Assembly (NCBI GenBank): GCA_020635815.1
Contig: JACJZB010000010.1
Span: 1 to 64,000 of the forward strand
Direction: 5' to 3'
DNA length: 64,000 bases
Source: Flavobacteriales bacterium
GTDB lineage: Bacteria; Bacteroidota; Bacteroidia; Flavobacteriales_E; Vicingaceae
Shown: positions 8,450-18,044 of the stretch, piece by piece
Layout of the letters: the number at the start of each line of letters is the position of its first letter
Numbering within the stretch: position 1 is the first letter of the stretch
Made by a program: the position numbers and the translations under genes
Notes under the pieces: generated by a model
Databases searched by the model: none
Seen by the model: only the letters and a program-made list of their open reading frames with translations
Told to the model about the DNA's origin: nothing

Positions 8450-10639
8450 ATGAATAAATATCAATTTTTAATCCTGTTGGGATGTTTTTTGACAGCTAAA
8501 ATAAGCACCGCTCAAAAAATAAAAGGATTTATATACGAAGCCCAAAACAATAAAAGCCCAATACCCGGGGCAAATGTTTACTGGAAGAACACAACTATTG
8601 GAACTTTTTCTGATGAAAATGGAAATTTTGAAATAGCCAACCCTAATAAGTTCCCATCAACCTTAGTGGTAAGTTTTATTGGTTATCAAACGGATAGTAT
8701 TATCGTTAATACACCTTCTCAATCGAAACTGAATATTAAATTGAGTAAAGATGTTAAACTGGAAGAATTTGAACTTACCGAACGTGAGGCAAGTACCAAA
8801 ATAGATTTAGTAAATCCTTTGCTAGTTGAAACCTTAAACAAGAATGAGTTTACCAAAGCAGCGTGTTGTAATATTTCTGAAAGTTTTGAAACTAATGCTT
8901 CTGTAGATGTAAACTTTACGGATGCTGTTTCAGGAACGAAGAAAATACAAATGTTAGGCTTGGATGGAATTTACACCCAAATTCAAGCTGAAAATTTGCC
9001 AATGATAAGAGGCTTGTCGTCTGCTTTTGGATTAACTTTTGTGCCTGGAACTTGGGCGGAGTCTATTCAAATTAAAAAAGGAGCAGGTTCAGTAGTAAAT
9101 GGATATGAATCGATAACTGGACAAATTAACGTTGAGTTACTAAAGCCAGATGAAGCAGAACAACTTTTTGTTAATGTGTATGGAAACGAGAAAGGTAGAG
9201 CTGAATTAAACATTCATGGAGCTCAAAAGTTAAACGAGAAATGGAGCACAATGACTTTGGCTCATGTTAGCAATCAAAGTTTACAATGGGATAAAAATGA
9301 AGATACCTTTTTGGATATGCCTTTGAAAACTCAATTTAACTTTTTTAATCGGTGGAAATATAGAGGCAAAAAACACATGTTGCAATTTGGAGTAAAAGGC
9401 GTTTATGAAGATATGGAAGCTGGACAGATTCCAACAACGGAAACAAATCGGTTATATAAAATAGGAGTGCTAACAAAACAATTTGAAGTTTTTACCAAAA
9501 ATGGGTTTCTGTTTCCTGAAAAACCCTATAAAAGTATAGGTATCATTAATAGTTTTAAATACCACAATCACGAATCGAAGTATGGCGATAAAGAGTTTAA
9601 TGCGGAACAAATGAGTGGTTATTTAAATGCAATCTATCAAACAAGAATAGTGAATGAAAACCATACGATAAAAGTAGGAAGTAGTTTAGTTTACGATCAT
9701 TACGATAAGAATTATAACGATTCTTTATTTGGTCGAGAAGAAATTGTACCAGGTATTTTTACTGAGTATGCGTTGACTACCGACAAGAGTGCGTTGGTTT
9801 TAGGTGTTCGTGGAGATTACCACAATTTGTATGGAGCATTTTTTACACCTAGAGCACATTATAAATATAATTTTACGCCGCTTTCGGCGTTGCGTTTTTC
9901 TGTTGGTAGAGGATTTAGAACAGCCAATCCTTATATTGAAAATGCAAGTGTGATGGCAAGTTCAAGGAGGGTAATTAGTGAGAAGTTGGCTCCAGAAATT
10001 GCGTGGAATTATGGGACAAGCGTTACACACAAGTTTGAAATAGGTGGTAAAGAAATGAGTATAAATTTAGATTATTATTTTACGGATTTTCAAAACCAAG
10101 TAGTGGTGGATTTAGAAAATCCAGATGAAGTTTCATTTTATAATTTACAAGGCAAATCATACTCGCATAGTTTTCAAGCAGAAGTTGGAGCTCAAATTAC
10201 ACAACAACTAGAAATTAAAGCAGCTTATAAACTTTATGACATTAAAACAGATTACCAAAGTGGGTTAAAAGAAAAGCCTTTAGTTCCTAGAAATAGAGCA
10301 TTGGTTAACATCGGATACATCACCAATTTTGATAAATGGAAGTTTGATTTAACCGGGCAATGGTTTGATGTGAGCAGATTACCAAGTACGGCTACTAATA
10401 TGGTTGAAAACCGAATAAGTACAGCTTCAAAATCATTTGTAACGTTAAACGGGCAAATTACTAGAGCATTTAAACGAATAGAGTTTTATGCCGGAGTTGA
10501 AAATATCACTAACTTTAAACAAGATGCACCAATAATTGCAGCTAACGATCCTTTTGGTTCGGATTTTGATGCTTCCTTAATTTGGGGGTCAGTAAACGGG
10601 CGAGTTGCCTATGGTGGACTAAGATTTAAAATACAATAA
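8450..10639 (+). CDS. TonB-dependent outer membrane receptor, probably for a metal
   Basis: Outer membrane receptor of 729 residues. A signal peptide ends near TAKISTAQ. It is followed by a carboxypeptidase-regulatory-like domain (about 25-105; GANVYWKNTTIGTFSDENG). The plug domain is at about 120-240 and contains GLDGIYTQIQAENLPMIRG. A 22-strand barrel with C-terminal aromatic ending fills the rest. A vicinal cysteine pair, C139-C140 (TKAACCNISESFETN), sits in the plug and is unusual for TonB receptors in general. With the Cys-rich gene before it and the HMA protein 19 bases after it, the pair suggests a thiophilic metal such as copper. The receptor fold is firm; the substrate is inferred. 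Confidence 0.88.
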   Translation: MNKYQFLILLGCFLTAKISTAQKIKGFIYEAQNNKSPIPGANVYWKNTTIGTFSDENGNFEIANPNKFPSTLVVSFIGYQTDSIIVNTPSQSKLNIKLSKDVKLEEFELTEREASTKIDLVNPLLVETLNKNEFTKAACCNISESFETNASVDVNFTDAVSGTKKIQMLGLDGIYTQIQAENLPMIRGLSSAFGLTFVPGTWAESIQIKKGAGSVVNGYESITGQINVELLKPDEAEQLFVNVYGNEKGRAELNIHGAQKLNEKWSTMTLAHVSNQSLQWDKNEDTFLDMPLKTQFNFFNRWKYRGKKHMLQFGVKGVYEDMEAGQIPTTETNRLYKIGVLTKQFEVFTKNGFLFPEKPYKSIGIINSFKYHNHESKYGDKEFNAEQMSGYLNAIYQTRIVNENHTIKVGSSLVYDHYDKNYNDSLFGREEIVPGIFTEYALTTDKSALVLGVRGDYHNLYGAFFTPRAHYKYNFTPLSALRFSVGRGFRTANPYIENASVMASSRRVISEKLAPEIAWNYGTSVTHKFEIGGKEMSINLDYYFTDFQNQVVVDLENPDEVSFYNLQGKSYSHSFQAEVGAQITQQLEIKAAYKLYDIKTDYQSGLKEKPLVPRNRALVNIGYITNFDKWKFDLTGQWFDVSRLPSTATNMVENRISTASKSFVTLNGQITRAFKRIEFYAGVENITNFKQDAPIIAANDPFGSDFDASLIWGSVNGRVAYGGLRFKIQ

Positions 10640-10657
10640 CTAAAAAATACAGAAAAC

Positions 10658-11008
10658 ATGAAAAATTTAATAGCAATACTAGTGGTAGCAATATTTTCGG
10701 TAACTGGAACAACCGTAAAAGCACAAAGCTCACGAGAAACTAAGAAAATAGAAATTAAAACATCGGCTCAGTGTGAGATGTGTAAGGAACGTTTAGAAAA
10801 AGCATTTGCTTACGAAAAGGGCGTAAAGTCTTCTGAATTAGACGTTAAAACTGCCGTTTTTACGGTAGAATATTTACCCAGCAAAACTACACCAGAAAAA
10901 TTACAAGTAGCAGTTACTAAAGTTGGTTATGATGCCGATAGTTTAAAAGCTGATGAAAAGGCGTACAACAAATTACCTAATTGTTGTCAAAAGGGCGGAA
11001 TGCATTAG
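10658..11008 (+). CDS. Exported heavy-metal-associated (HMA) domain protein
   Basis: A 116-residue protein with a cleavable signal peptide (about 1-22, ending VKAQ) followed by one HMA ferredoxin-like domain. The metal-binding loop is TSAQCEMCKERLEK, with C39-x2-C42. A second cysteine pair, C109-C110, lies in the tail NCCQKGGMH together with a terminal His. It would bind a soft metal ion in the periplasm, passing it to or from the receptor encoded just upstream. It closes the three-gene unit and is followed by a strong terminator. Confidence 0.85.
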   Translation: MKNLIAILVVAIFSVTGTTVKAQSSRETKKIEIKTSAQCEMCKERLEKAFAYEKGVKSSELDVKTAVFTVEYLPSKTTPEKLQVAVTKVGYDADSLKADEKAYNKLPNCCQKGGMH

Positions 11009-11060
11009 GGAATACAATATATTTTGTTAATGTGTTTTACCTTAATACTGTTGTAAGTAA

Positions 11061-11105
11061 AAAGCCTCAATCTTGACAACTATCAAGATTGAGGCTTTTT
11101 TTGTT
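11061..11105. terminator. Bidirectional terminator between the HMA gene and ndk
   Basis: A perfect 16-pair stem (AAAGCCTCAATCTTGA with its complement) with a six-base loop, A-rich on the left and T-rich on the right. It can stop transcription from both convergent genes. Confidence 0.9.
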
Positions 11106-11121
11106 TTGATAAAGGATGATG

Positions 11122-11544
11122 TTATCCAATAATTTCTTCAGCAGAAAAATGGAAGTTTCCCTCAATTTTCGCATTTTCATCGCTATCAGAACCATGAACT
11201 GCATTTGCAGAAATAGATTCAGCATATATTTTTCTAATTGTACCTTCAGCAGCTTCAGCTGGGTTTGTAGCACCAATTAAAGTTCTAAAATCTTCAACAG
11301 CATTATCTTTTTCTAAAATAGCAGCTACAATAGGTCCAGAAGACATGTATTCAACTAACTCACCATAAAAAGGTCTTTCTTTGTGTACTTCGTAAAAAGC
11401 ACCTGCTTTTTCTTTCGAAAGTTGAGTGTATTTCATTGCAACGATTTTAAATCCTGCGTCATTAATCATTTTTAAAATTCCACCAATGTAGTTTTTTTCA
11501 ACTGCATCTGGTTTAATCATTGTAAAAGTTCTGTTTCCAGCCAT
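11122..11544 (-). CDS. ndk: Nucleoside diphosphate kinase
   Basis: Transfers the gamma-phosphate from ATP to other nucleoside diphosphates through a phosphohistidine. The protein is 140 residues, the standard length. It shows the N-terminal TFTMIKPDAVEKNYIG and the active-site histidine segment SANAVHGSDSDENA. It forms its own unit, ending at the bidirectional terminator. A TAnnTTTG box lies 41 bases before the start. Confidence 0.96.
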   Translation of the reverse strand: MAGNRTFTMIKPDAVEKNYIGGILKMINDAGFKIVAMKYTQLSKEKAGAFYEVHKERPFYGELVEYMSSGPIVAAILEKDNAVEDFRTLIGATNPAEAAEGTIRKIYAESISANAVHGSDSDENAKIEGNFHFSAEEIIG

Positions 11545-11584
11545 TTGATATATTTTTTATATGTTATTCGTATTTATTCGGCTG

Positions 11585-11592
11585 CAAAATTA
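11585..11592 (-). promoter_or_regulatory. Putative -7 promoter box for ndk
   Basis: Reads TAATTTTG on the minus strand, followed by CAG; an exact match to TAnnTTTG. No -33 TTTG was found at the expected distance. Confidence 0.4.
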
Positions 11593-11636
11593 GATAATAA
11601 TATCATTATAGAATGCTTTTTTAACCTGATTTAATC

Positions 11637-14600
11637 TTAATCCGTTTTCTCCGTCAAAGATCTCAGATTGTCTTTGTAAACTCGTTCAATCAATAACCTA
11701 CGAGGATCGATAGCTACTTTTACAGGTAAACTATCAAGTGTAAATGTTAAACTCATTTTATCTTTGTCAAACTTTATTCGTTCTTGATGCATGATAGTTG
11801 CATTCTCTTCGTCATCATAAACACTATAGAAACCTACATCAACCCATTCATCTAAAGGAAGTTCAATTTCGTTACCGATTGTATCAGCTTTTAATTTTTT
11901 AGCTTCAATATCAAGTGTAATTTCATATTTATTATTGCTAAGTATAGTGTAGTTAGCTTTCATTAATCTAAAGTCATAAAGGGTAATTTCTTTAAACCAA
12001 TCGTTAATTAAGTAATGTAAAGAATCAGGAACTTGAGATTCTAGATGTCTTAAAAAGTCTAAAGAAGTAGGATAAGGAGGTTTTTGATAACGATATTCCT
12101 CCAAGAAACTTCTCATGGCATTGTTTACCTTTTCTTCTCCAATATAATCTTGTAAAGCATAAAGAATAACACTACCTTTTCCGTAATGGATATGAGTTTG
12201 ATTCTCAACTTTATAAAGCGGTAATTCTTTGTCAACTTCACGGCTTCGGCCTGTTAGGTATCTGTTTAAATCATATTTTAAGAAGTTTTTCATTTTAATA
12301 TCATCTTTAGTTGATTTTTTCATCACCATTAATGAAGAGTATTCTGCAAAACTTTCAGAAAACATGGTAGCTCCTTGCATAGTAGCTCCTACAACTTGAT
12401 GTGCCCACCATTGGTGTGCCATTTCGTGAGCAATTACAGCATCTACAACATTGTTTTTATCTTCATCTGTTAAATCAATTATAAATCCAATTGACTCTGA
12501 ATAAGGCATGGTACCTGGAAATGCTTGAGCAAAACTAGCATACCTAGGAAACTCAATAATACGAGCTTGTTTATGATAATAAGGACCAAAGTTTGTTATG
12601 TAATAATCTAATGAGTTTTGAACTGCATTTTGCATCATTTCAACATTGTACGGATGCTTTTTATCATAATAAACTTCAATGTCAATTCCATTCCATTTTT
12701 TACGAGCAACTTCAAATCTACCCGACATAAAAGCATAGAAATTTTGGGATGGATGGTCAACTTTATAGTGATAATAATTTCTATCTCCCTCTTTCCATTC
12801 TTTTACTAAAGAACCCGGAGCGATTGCAATTTGATTGCTACTTGTAGAAATAAAAGTCTCCACATCAACCCAGTCGGCAGAACCGTTAGTTAAATAATTT
12901 GACATACAGTTCGCAGTACAATTGGCTTCTAACTCGGGCATTCTATCTTTTTCTGGTAAGCCAAATTTCTTTCTGTCGTTCTTATCAGAAATTTCATAAC
13001 TCTCGTTATAACCAAAACTCGGAAGCACATCAAAGTTATTTATGAAAGTTCCGTTTTCAGCAACACTTAAATTACTTACATTATTTTCAAAACCAGTTGT
13101 AATGTAACTCGATACGATAATCAATCGCATACTTTTACCCGGCTGTAAAGCTTCTTTTAACTGATAAATTTGATAGCCAAATTTGGTATCGTTTAACACT
13201 TGTTCAGCACCTTTAATATGGATTTTAGTGTGCCATGATTCATCTATTGTATAATGTAAGCTATCTATAGGTTGATTCGAGTTGTTTTTAATCGTAACAA
13301 CCGATTTTACTAAAACATCTCTTTTCTTAGGGAAAATATCAATATGGTATTTTACTTTAGTGATTTGAGGTTGATTAACGTTTTGGTATTTTTTATACGT
13401 TTTTTCATACTCAACTTGCAATTCTTCTTGCTCGTCAGAAGTTTTATACTTGTTCAATATTTGTGTGTTGTAGTAAACAAAACCAGCTGTTGAAACCCAT
13501 AAAATTGCGACAATCGTAATTCCTAAAGTATATTTAGGAGTGATGTGTTTTTTAATGGATTTAATTCTGTTTTTAAAGTTTCCTGCTGTTCCACGTACCC
13601 ATAATAGACCTGCAATAAGGAGGAATAAAACACCAAACAAAATCCAGTATAAATTAAACCAATGTACAGATGTTAATGCTGCACCAAATCCATTTATGTC
13701 TGAGTAAGTCAACGATGGAGTTGAGCCAATTTTTAGCATGTTTGAATCAACATCTAAAATCAAGAATAGAATGTCTAATAAAAACAATACAATTACTGAC
13801 ACAAAATAACCTATGTATTTGTTGTTTAATAGTACTTGAATAAAGATTAGAATTAGTCCCCAGGTAATGTAAGTGGGTAATGATGTGTATAAGAAGTTTT
13901 GAATGTATAAACCTAATTCAATGTTCGTATAACCTGTAACTAGTTGATAACAAATAGATATTAGAATTAAAAAGAAGTTGATGGTTGATGCGACAACAAT
14001 TAAAGAAACTGATTTTGCCAATAATGAAATAAATGAACTGTGTGGCGTAGCGTCAATTACCTCATTAATATGATTTGCCCTATCTCTCCATATCAATTCT
14101 CCACTAAAGAACACTAAAATTATAATTACAAAAATAGCTGATGTACCATCAATTAAGTCCATCATTTTGTAGGTTAAAGGATAAGATTGAAGTCCAAAAT
14201 ATTCAAATCCATTTAATAAGTTGGCAATAAGAATAATAGCACTAAAAGCAAATAAGATTTTAAATGTGGTACTTTTAATTATGCTAGTTAAATTGACTTT
14301 AAAGAAACTTACAAACTGGTTTAATCCTGCACCAGAATTGTAGTTTAAGCTGTATTCAGGTAAAGTTAAATTAGCGTTTTCATCTGTTTTAACTGAAGCT
14401 TTAAGTTTCTTTGCTTTTTTATTCTTGGTTGTAAATGAGAATGAAAAATAAGATACTAAAAGAATTAAAGTTCCTAAACCAAGCCATATTATTCTATTGA
14501 TTAACAATAAACCAGAAAATCCAACAGAAACGGTGTTCTTTTCTATAGGAGTGAAGTATTTAGAATCTATACTAAAAGCTCTAATTCCAAAGGTATCGGC

Positions 14601-15233
14601 TAAAGCACCTATCGTTTCATTATCAATATCAGATAATAAGGTTCCTGAAATGATATAGCCGATTATAATTACCAATGCTCCAACAAATGATATTACAGTA
14701 CTTTTAAATTTATTGGCTAAGGCAAAAATTATAGTACCCGCAAAAAACATATTGGGTAATATAAAGAGTAAGTAGTTATTAATGAAGGTCGAGAATTGAA
14801 AAGGTCCAATTCTATCAGCACTAATCCAGTCAAATTTAGGACCCAATTCAGCTCCTAATAAAAAACCCATAAATACGCCCAACAAAGGAATAGTAGCTAA
14901 AATTAATGCTCCGAAAAAACGACCAAAAAAGTAAGAAGCTTTATTAATTGGGGTACTAAATAATATTTCACTAAAGTTATTGTCGTAATCTTTAAGTGCC
15001 GAGGTGTTAAAAAATGCAGCAGCTATTAATAATCCAAAAATAGAGAGTATCGCCACATAATTGGTGATAACATAAGGTGCGTTTTTATATACATTACCTA
15101 CAGTTCCGCCAATTACTACATTATCGCTTACTACAGCCATAAATACGAGTAAAGCCATTACAAAAAAGAAAATGTAAATCATTGGTTTTCTGATGGCTGA
15201 ATCTATTTCAAGTTTTAAAAACTCTAAAAACAT
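11637..15233 (-). CDS. ABC transporter permease fused to M1 family aminopeptidase
   Basis: A 1198-residue fusion. The N-terminal half (about 1-590) has two sets of about six transmembrane helices like ABC-2 type permeases, separated near residue 300 by a Lys-rich cytosolic linker. The C-terminal half (about 640-1198) is an M1 (gluzincin) peptidase with zinc motif AHEMAHQWWAHQ and a downstream ligand Glu in FSESFAEY, 20 residues after the second zinc His. The aminopeptidase GxMEN motif is not obvious; PGTMPYSES occupies that region. The ATPase gene lies 43 bases upstream in the same direction, so the pair probably forms one transporter. This fusion is known in Bacteroidota; its substrate is not. 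Confidence 0.88.
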   Translation of the reverse strand: MFLEFLKLEIDSAIRKPMIYIFFFVMALLVFMAVVSDNVVIGGTVGNVYKNAPYVITNYVAILSIFGLLIAAAFFNTSALKDYDNNFSEILFSTPINKASYFFGRFFGALILATIPLLGVFMGFLLGAELGPKFDWISADRIGPFQFSTFINNYLLFILPNMFFAGTIIFALANKFKSTVISFVGALVIIIGYIISGTLLSDIDNETIGALADTFGIRAFSIDSKYFTPIEKNTVSVGFSGLLLINRIIWLGLGTLILLVSYFSFSFTTKNKKAKKLKASVKTDENANLTLPEYSLNYNSGAGLNQFVSFFKVNLTSIIKSTTFKILFAFSAIILIANLLNGFEYFGLQSYPLTYKMMDLIDGTSAIFVIIILVFFSGELIWRDRANHINEVIDATPHSSFISLLAKSVSLIVVASTINFFLILISICYQLVTGYTNIELGLYIQNFLYTSLPTYITWGLILIFIQVLLNNKYIGYFVSVIVLFLLDILFLILDVDSNMLKIGSTPSLTYSDINGFGAALTSVHWFNLYWILFGVLFLLIAGLLWVRGTAGNFKNRIKSIKKHITPKYTLGITIVAILWVSTAGFVYYNTQILNKYKTSDEQEELQVEYEKTYKKYQNVNQPQITKVKYHIDIFPKKRDVLVKSVVTIKNNSNQPIDSLHYTIDESWHTKIHIKGAEQVLNDTKFGYQIYQLKEALQPGKSMRLIIVSSYITTGFENNVSNLSVAENGTFINNFDVLPSFGYNESYEISDKNDRKKFGLPEKDRMPELEANCTANCMSNYLTNGSADWVDVETFISTSSNQIAIAPGSLVKEWKEGDRNYYHYKVDHPSQNFYAFMSGRFEVARKKWNGIDIEVYYDKKHPYNVEMMQNAVQNSLDYYITNFGPYYHKQARIIEFPRYASFAQAFPGTMPYSESIGFIIDLTDEDKNNVVDAVIAHEMAHQWWAHQVVGATMQGATMFSESFAEYSSLMVMKKSTKDDIKMKNFLKYDLNRYLTGRSREVDKELPLYKVENQTHIHYGKGSVILYALQDYIGEEKVNNAMRSFLEEYRYQKPPYPTSLDFLRHLESQVPDSLHYLINDWFKEITLYDFRLMKANYTILSNNKYEITLDIEAKKLKADTIGNEIELPLDEWVDVGFYSVYDDEENATIMHQERIKFDKDKMSLTFTLDSLPVKVAIDPRRLLIERVYKDNLRSLTEKTD

Positions 15234-15276
15234 ATCGTTATATTATTTGTGTTGTGTGAGTATAATTTGTGGTAAA

Positions 15277-16152
15277 TCAAGATTGCAAATTCACTTTCGT
15301 AAAAAATACATCTTCTAAGTTTGGTTCAACATTTTCAAATCCAGCACCAGGGTTTGTATCAGCAAAAACATGGATAATTGGTTTTCCCGCAACCATTTTA
15401 TCAGAAATTACATTAAAGTTGTTTTTGTAATCAGCAACCTCACTTCTTTCAATTGATTTTTGCCAAACTTTACCTCTTAAATCATCAATAACGGTAATTG
15501 GAGAACCTTGGTAAACAATCTTACCTAAATTCATAACTGCCATGTTCGAGCATAATTCTCTTACATCATCAACAATATGAGTAGATAAAATAATAATTAC
15601 TTCTTGCCCAACATCTGCTAGTAAATTGTGAAAACGATTTCTTTCTCCAGGATCTAATCCAGCAGTAGGTTCATCAACTATTATTAGTTGTGGTTTACCT
15701 ATCAATGCTTGTGCAATTCCAATTCGTTGTTTCATCCCTCCAGAGAAACCTTTAACACTCTGGTGTCTTTTCTCAAAAAGATTAACTTTGTTCAATAAAT
15801 AACTTACAATTTCTTTACGCTCTTTACCGTTTGTTATTCCTTTTAAAACTGCAACGTGATCTAATAATTGCTCAGCAGTAATTTTAGGATAAACACCAAA
15901 TTCCTGTGGCAAGTAACCTAAAGTTTTTCTAAGTTCGGTAGGGTTTTTAAAAACATCAATATCGTTTAACATTACAGAACCACCATCAGCTTCTTGCAAA
16001 GTAGCTAAAGTTCTCATTAATGATGATTTACCTGCTCCATTAGGGCCTAATAAACCAAACATTCCGTTTGTAATTTCTATGTTAACGTTATCAAGTGCTT
16101 TTACACCGTTAGGATAAGTTTTTGTTAAGTTTTCTATTTTTAATATCGCCAT
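15277..16152 (-). CDS. ABC transporter ATP-binding protein
   Basis: ATPase subunit of 291 residues partnering the permease-peptidase encoded next. Walker A is GPNGAGKSSL (near residue 36). The signature is GFSGGMKQRIGIA. Walker B is LIIVDEPTAGLDP, followed by the switch His in LSTHIVDDV. The C-terminal 70 residues form the usual accessory part of ABC-2 exporters. The class suggests export or membrane remodelling. Confidence 0.92.
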   Translation of the reverse strand: MAILKIENLTKTYPNGVKALDNVNIEITNGMFGLLGPNGAGKSSLMRTLATLQEADGGSVMLNDIDVFKNPTELRKTLGYLPQEFGVYPKITAEQLLDHVAVLKGITNGKERKEIVSYLLNKVNLFEKRHQSVKGFSGGMKQRIGIAQALIGKPQLIIVDEPTAGLDPGERNRFHNLLADVGQEVIIILSTHIVDDVRELCSNMAVMNLGKIVYQGSPITVIDDLRGKVWQKSIERSEVADYKNNFNVISDKMVAGKPIIHVFADTNPGAGFENVEPNLEDVFFTKVNLQS

Positions 16153-16225
16153 TGTTGTCTTATTTTATTATCCAAATATAGAAGTAGGACGATTTGCATT
16201 TATCAAAAGTTACACTAGTGGTGTA

Positions 16226-16255
16226 TTTGATTGTTAAACGGTTTGTTTAACTTTG
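16226..16255 (+). promoter_or_regulatory. Bacteroidota-type promoter for arfB
   Basis: TTTG at 16226-16229 and TAACTTTG at 16248-16255, separated by 18 bases, match both elements of the Bacteroidota housekeeping promoter. The -7 box ends seven bases before the arfB ATG, so the transcript may have almost no leader. Confidence 0.6.
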
Positions 16256-16262
16256 AACTGCA

Positions 16263-16664
16263 ATGACAATTGAAGATTTAAATAAAGAGGTAGTTTTTAC
16301 CACAAGTAGAAGTGGGGGGTCGGGTGGACAAAACGTAAATAAAGTATCAACCAAGGTTGATTTATTTTTTGATGTGGAAAACTCTGCTTTGCTCTCGGAA
16401 CGAAAAAAAGAAATAGTTTTATCAAAATTGGCTAATCGAATAAATAATGAAGGTGTATTACATTTACAATGCGATGAAACAAGAAGTCAATTACAAAACA
16501 AAGAAATTGCAGTAAAAAGATGTTTTGATTTATTAATGAAAGCACTTGCTCCTGTTAAAATTAGAAGGAACACAAAACCAACCAAAGGTTCTGTAAAAAG
16601 ACGCTTGGATGGGAAAAAGAAACATGCTCAAAAGAAAGCGAACAGAAAATCTAATTTTGATTAA
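16263..16664 (+). CDS. arfB: Alternative ribosome-rescue hydrolase ArfB
   Basis: Class-I release-factor-like peptidyl-tRNA hydrolase of 133 residues that frees stalled ribosomes. The catalytic GGQ is in TSRSGGSGGQNVNKVST, near residue 21. The C-terminal tail is strongly basic (RRLDGKKKHAQKKANRKS), the part known in this family to enter the empty mRNA channel. No stop-codon recognition domain is present, as expected. The promoter box lies directly before the ATG. Confidence 0.93.
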   Translation: MTIEDLNKEVVFTTSRSGGSGGQNVNKVSTKVDLFFDVENSALLSERKKEIVLSKLANRINNEGVLHLQCDETRSQLQNKEIAVKRCFDLLMKALAPVKIRRNTKPTKGSVKRRLDGKKKHAQKKANRKSNFD

Positions 16665-16710
16665 TTTTATTGGATTGTCATATTTAACTTTGAACCTTAA
16701 ATTTTAAACT

Positions 16711-17490
16711 TTGAACAAACTAGATTTTTTTAAATACCAAGGAACAGGAAACGATTTTGTGATGATAGACAATCGAACAAATGTGTTTGATAAAACTAAC
16801 ATTAAAGCAATTCAGCAACTTTGTAATCGAAAGTTTGGAATAGGTTCTGACGGATTAATTTTAATTGAAAATTTGCCCAATTTTGATTTTAACATGGTGT
16901 TTTTCAATCCAGATGGTAGTCAAAGCTTTTGTGGGAATGGAAGTAGATGTGCCGTTGCTTTTGCAAAATATTTAGGGATAATTGATAACCAAGCTTATTT
17001 TAATTCTACCGATGGAGAGCACGAAGCATGGATTAGTGCGAATGGAGATGTTAGTTTGAAAATGCACGATGTAAAAGTGATAGAAAAAGGCGATGGGTAT
17101 TATTTTATAAATACTGGATCACCTCATTATATTAAAGAAGAAACGAATTTAGGTGAATTAGATGTAATTGCTGAGGGTAGAGAAATCCGTTACAGCGAAA
17201 GATTTAAAGAGGAAGGCACGAATGTAAATTTCGTAAAATACAATCAAGAAAGTTTAGATATAAGAACTTACGAAAGAGGAGTGGAAGGAGAGACATTGTC
17301 GTGTGGAACGGGAGTTACTGCTGCTGCTCTAAGTTGGGCAGATAAATTTAAACTGTCAGCAGGTAAAGTTGATGTAAATGCCCAAGGAGGAAAATTGAGT
17401 GTTGGCTTTAAAAGAAATGAAAATGGATTTAATGATATTTGGCTAATTGGGGCTGCTACTTTTGTTTTTAAAGGGGAAATTGAAATCTAA
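16711..17490 (+). CDS. dapF: Diaminopimelate epimerase
   Basis: Converts LL- to meso-diaminopimelate for lysine and peptidoglycan. It has 259 residues. The two catalytic cysteines are in CGNGSRCA (near residue 73) and SCGTGVTAA (near 200). The N-terminal FFKYQGTGNDFVMIDNR is typical. The first usable codon is a TTG at 16711; no upstream in-frame ATG fits the family N-terminus. Its stop overlaps by one base the ATG of the next gene. The MurE encoded at 34 kb carries the meso-DAP motif, in agreement. Confidence 0.94.
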   Translation: MNKLDFFKYQGTGNDFVMIDNRTNVFDKTNIKAIQQLCNRKFGIGSDGLILIENLPNFDFNMVFFNPDGSQSFCGNGSRCAVAFAKYLGIIDNQAYFNSTDGEHEAWISANGDVSLKMHDVKVIEKGDGYYFINTGSPHYIKEETNLGELDVIAEGREIRYSERFKEEGTNVNFVKYNQESLDIRTYERGVEGETLSCGTGVTAAALSWADKFKLSAGKVDVNAQGGKLSVGFKRNENGFNDIWLIGAATFVFKGEIEI

Positions 17491-18044
17491 TGAGTACATA
17501 TAAAATTGACATATCAAAGCCAGTTACTCTTGAAGAATTAAATGAGAGTTTTGGAATATTTGTATATCGTGCTACTCGTATTCCTCCTCATTTAGGGATT
17601 TTTATAAATGGTAAAATTTATGACATTACTGCTGTTGGACCAACTTTAGGATTGGATTTAAATTCTTTTTACCAAACTTCAGTTAAGCGTAAAATGGAGG
17701 TTTTGTTTATAGGCTTAGATGAAGTAAAAATGAATAATCTTTATAACTTAGAAAACAGGGTTGAAGCATCTGTTCGTAAACACGAAATGGTAAGTGAGTT
17801 AAAAAGTTGTTTAGCTCCAATTTTAGAAGTATTGGATGAAATTTGCACAGTCAAAACTAATACTGTTCATTTTTTCTTCGATTTATACCCACAGCTAAAA
17901 GAGAAGCAATTAGTTAAATTTACTTCTCAATTGGGGTTGGAAGCAAAAATTAAAGACAACGTTTTAGCATTAAAAAAATACACTCAAGAAGACATTAAAA
18001 ATTGTATTGCAGCGTTAGATCGTAAAACTAATTTAGTTTGCTAA
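17490..18044 (+). CDS. Conserved-looking protein of unknown function
   Basis: A 184-residue protein that I do not recognise. It has no signal peptide or membrane segment. The N-terminal 80 residues look like a compact alpha/beta domain (RATRIPPHLGIFINGKIYDI), and the remainder is mainly helical with two cysteines near the middle and one at the end. It is translationally coupled to dapF (one-base overlap) and to the following acetyltransferase (seven-base overlap). The coupling suggests a real, expressed gene, but gives no clear function. Confidence 0.7.
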   Translation: MSTYKIDISKPVTLEELNESFGIFVYRATRIPPHLGIFINGKIYDITAVGPTLGLDLNSFYQTSVKRKMEVLFIGLDEVKMNNLYNLENRVEASVRKHEMVSELKSCLAPILEVLDEICTVKTNTVHFFFDLYPQLKEKQLVKFTSQLGLEAKIKDNVLALKKYTQEDIKNCIAALDRKTNLVC

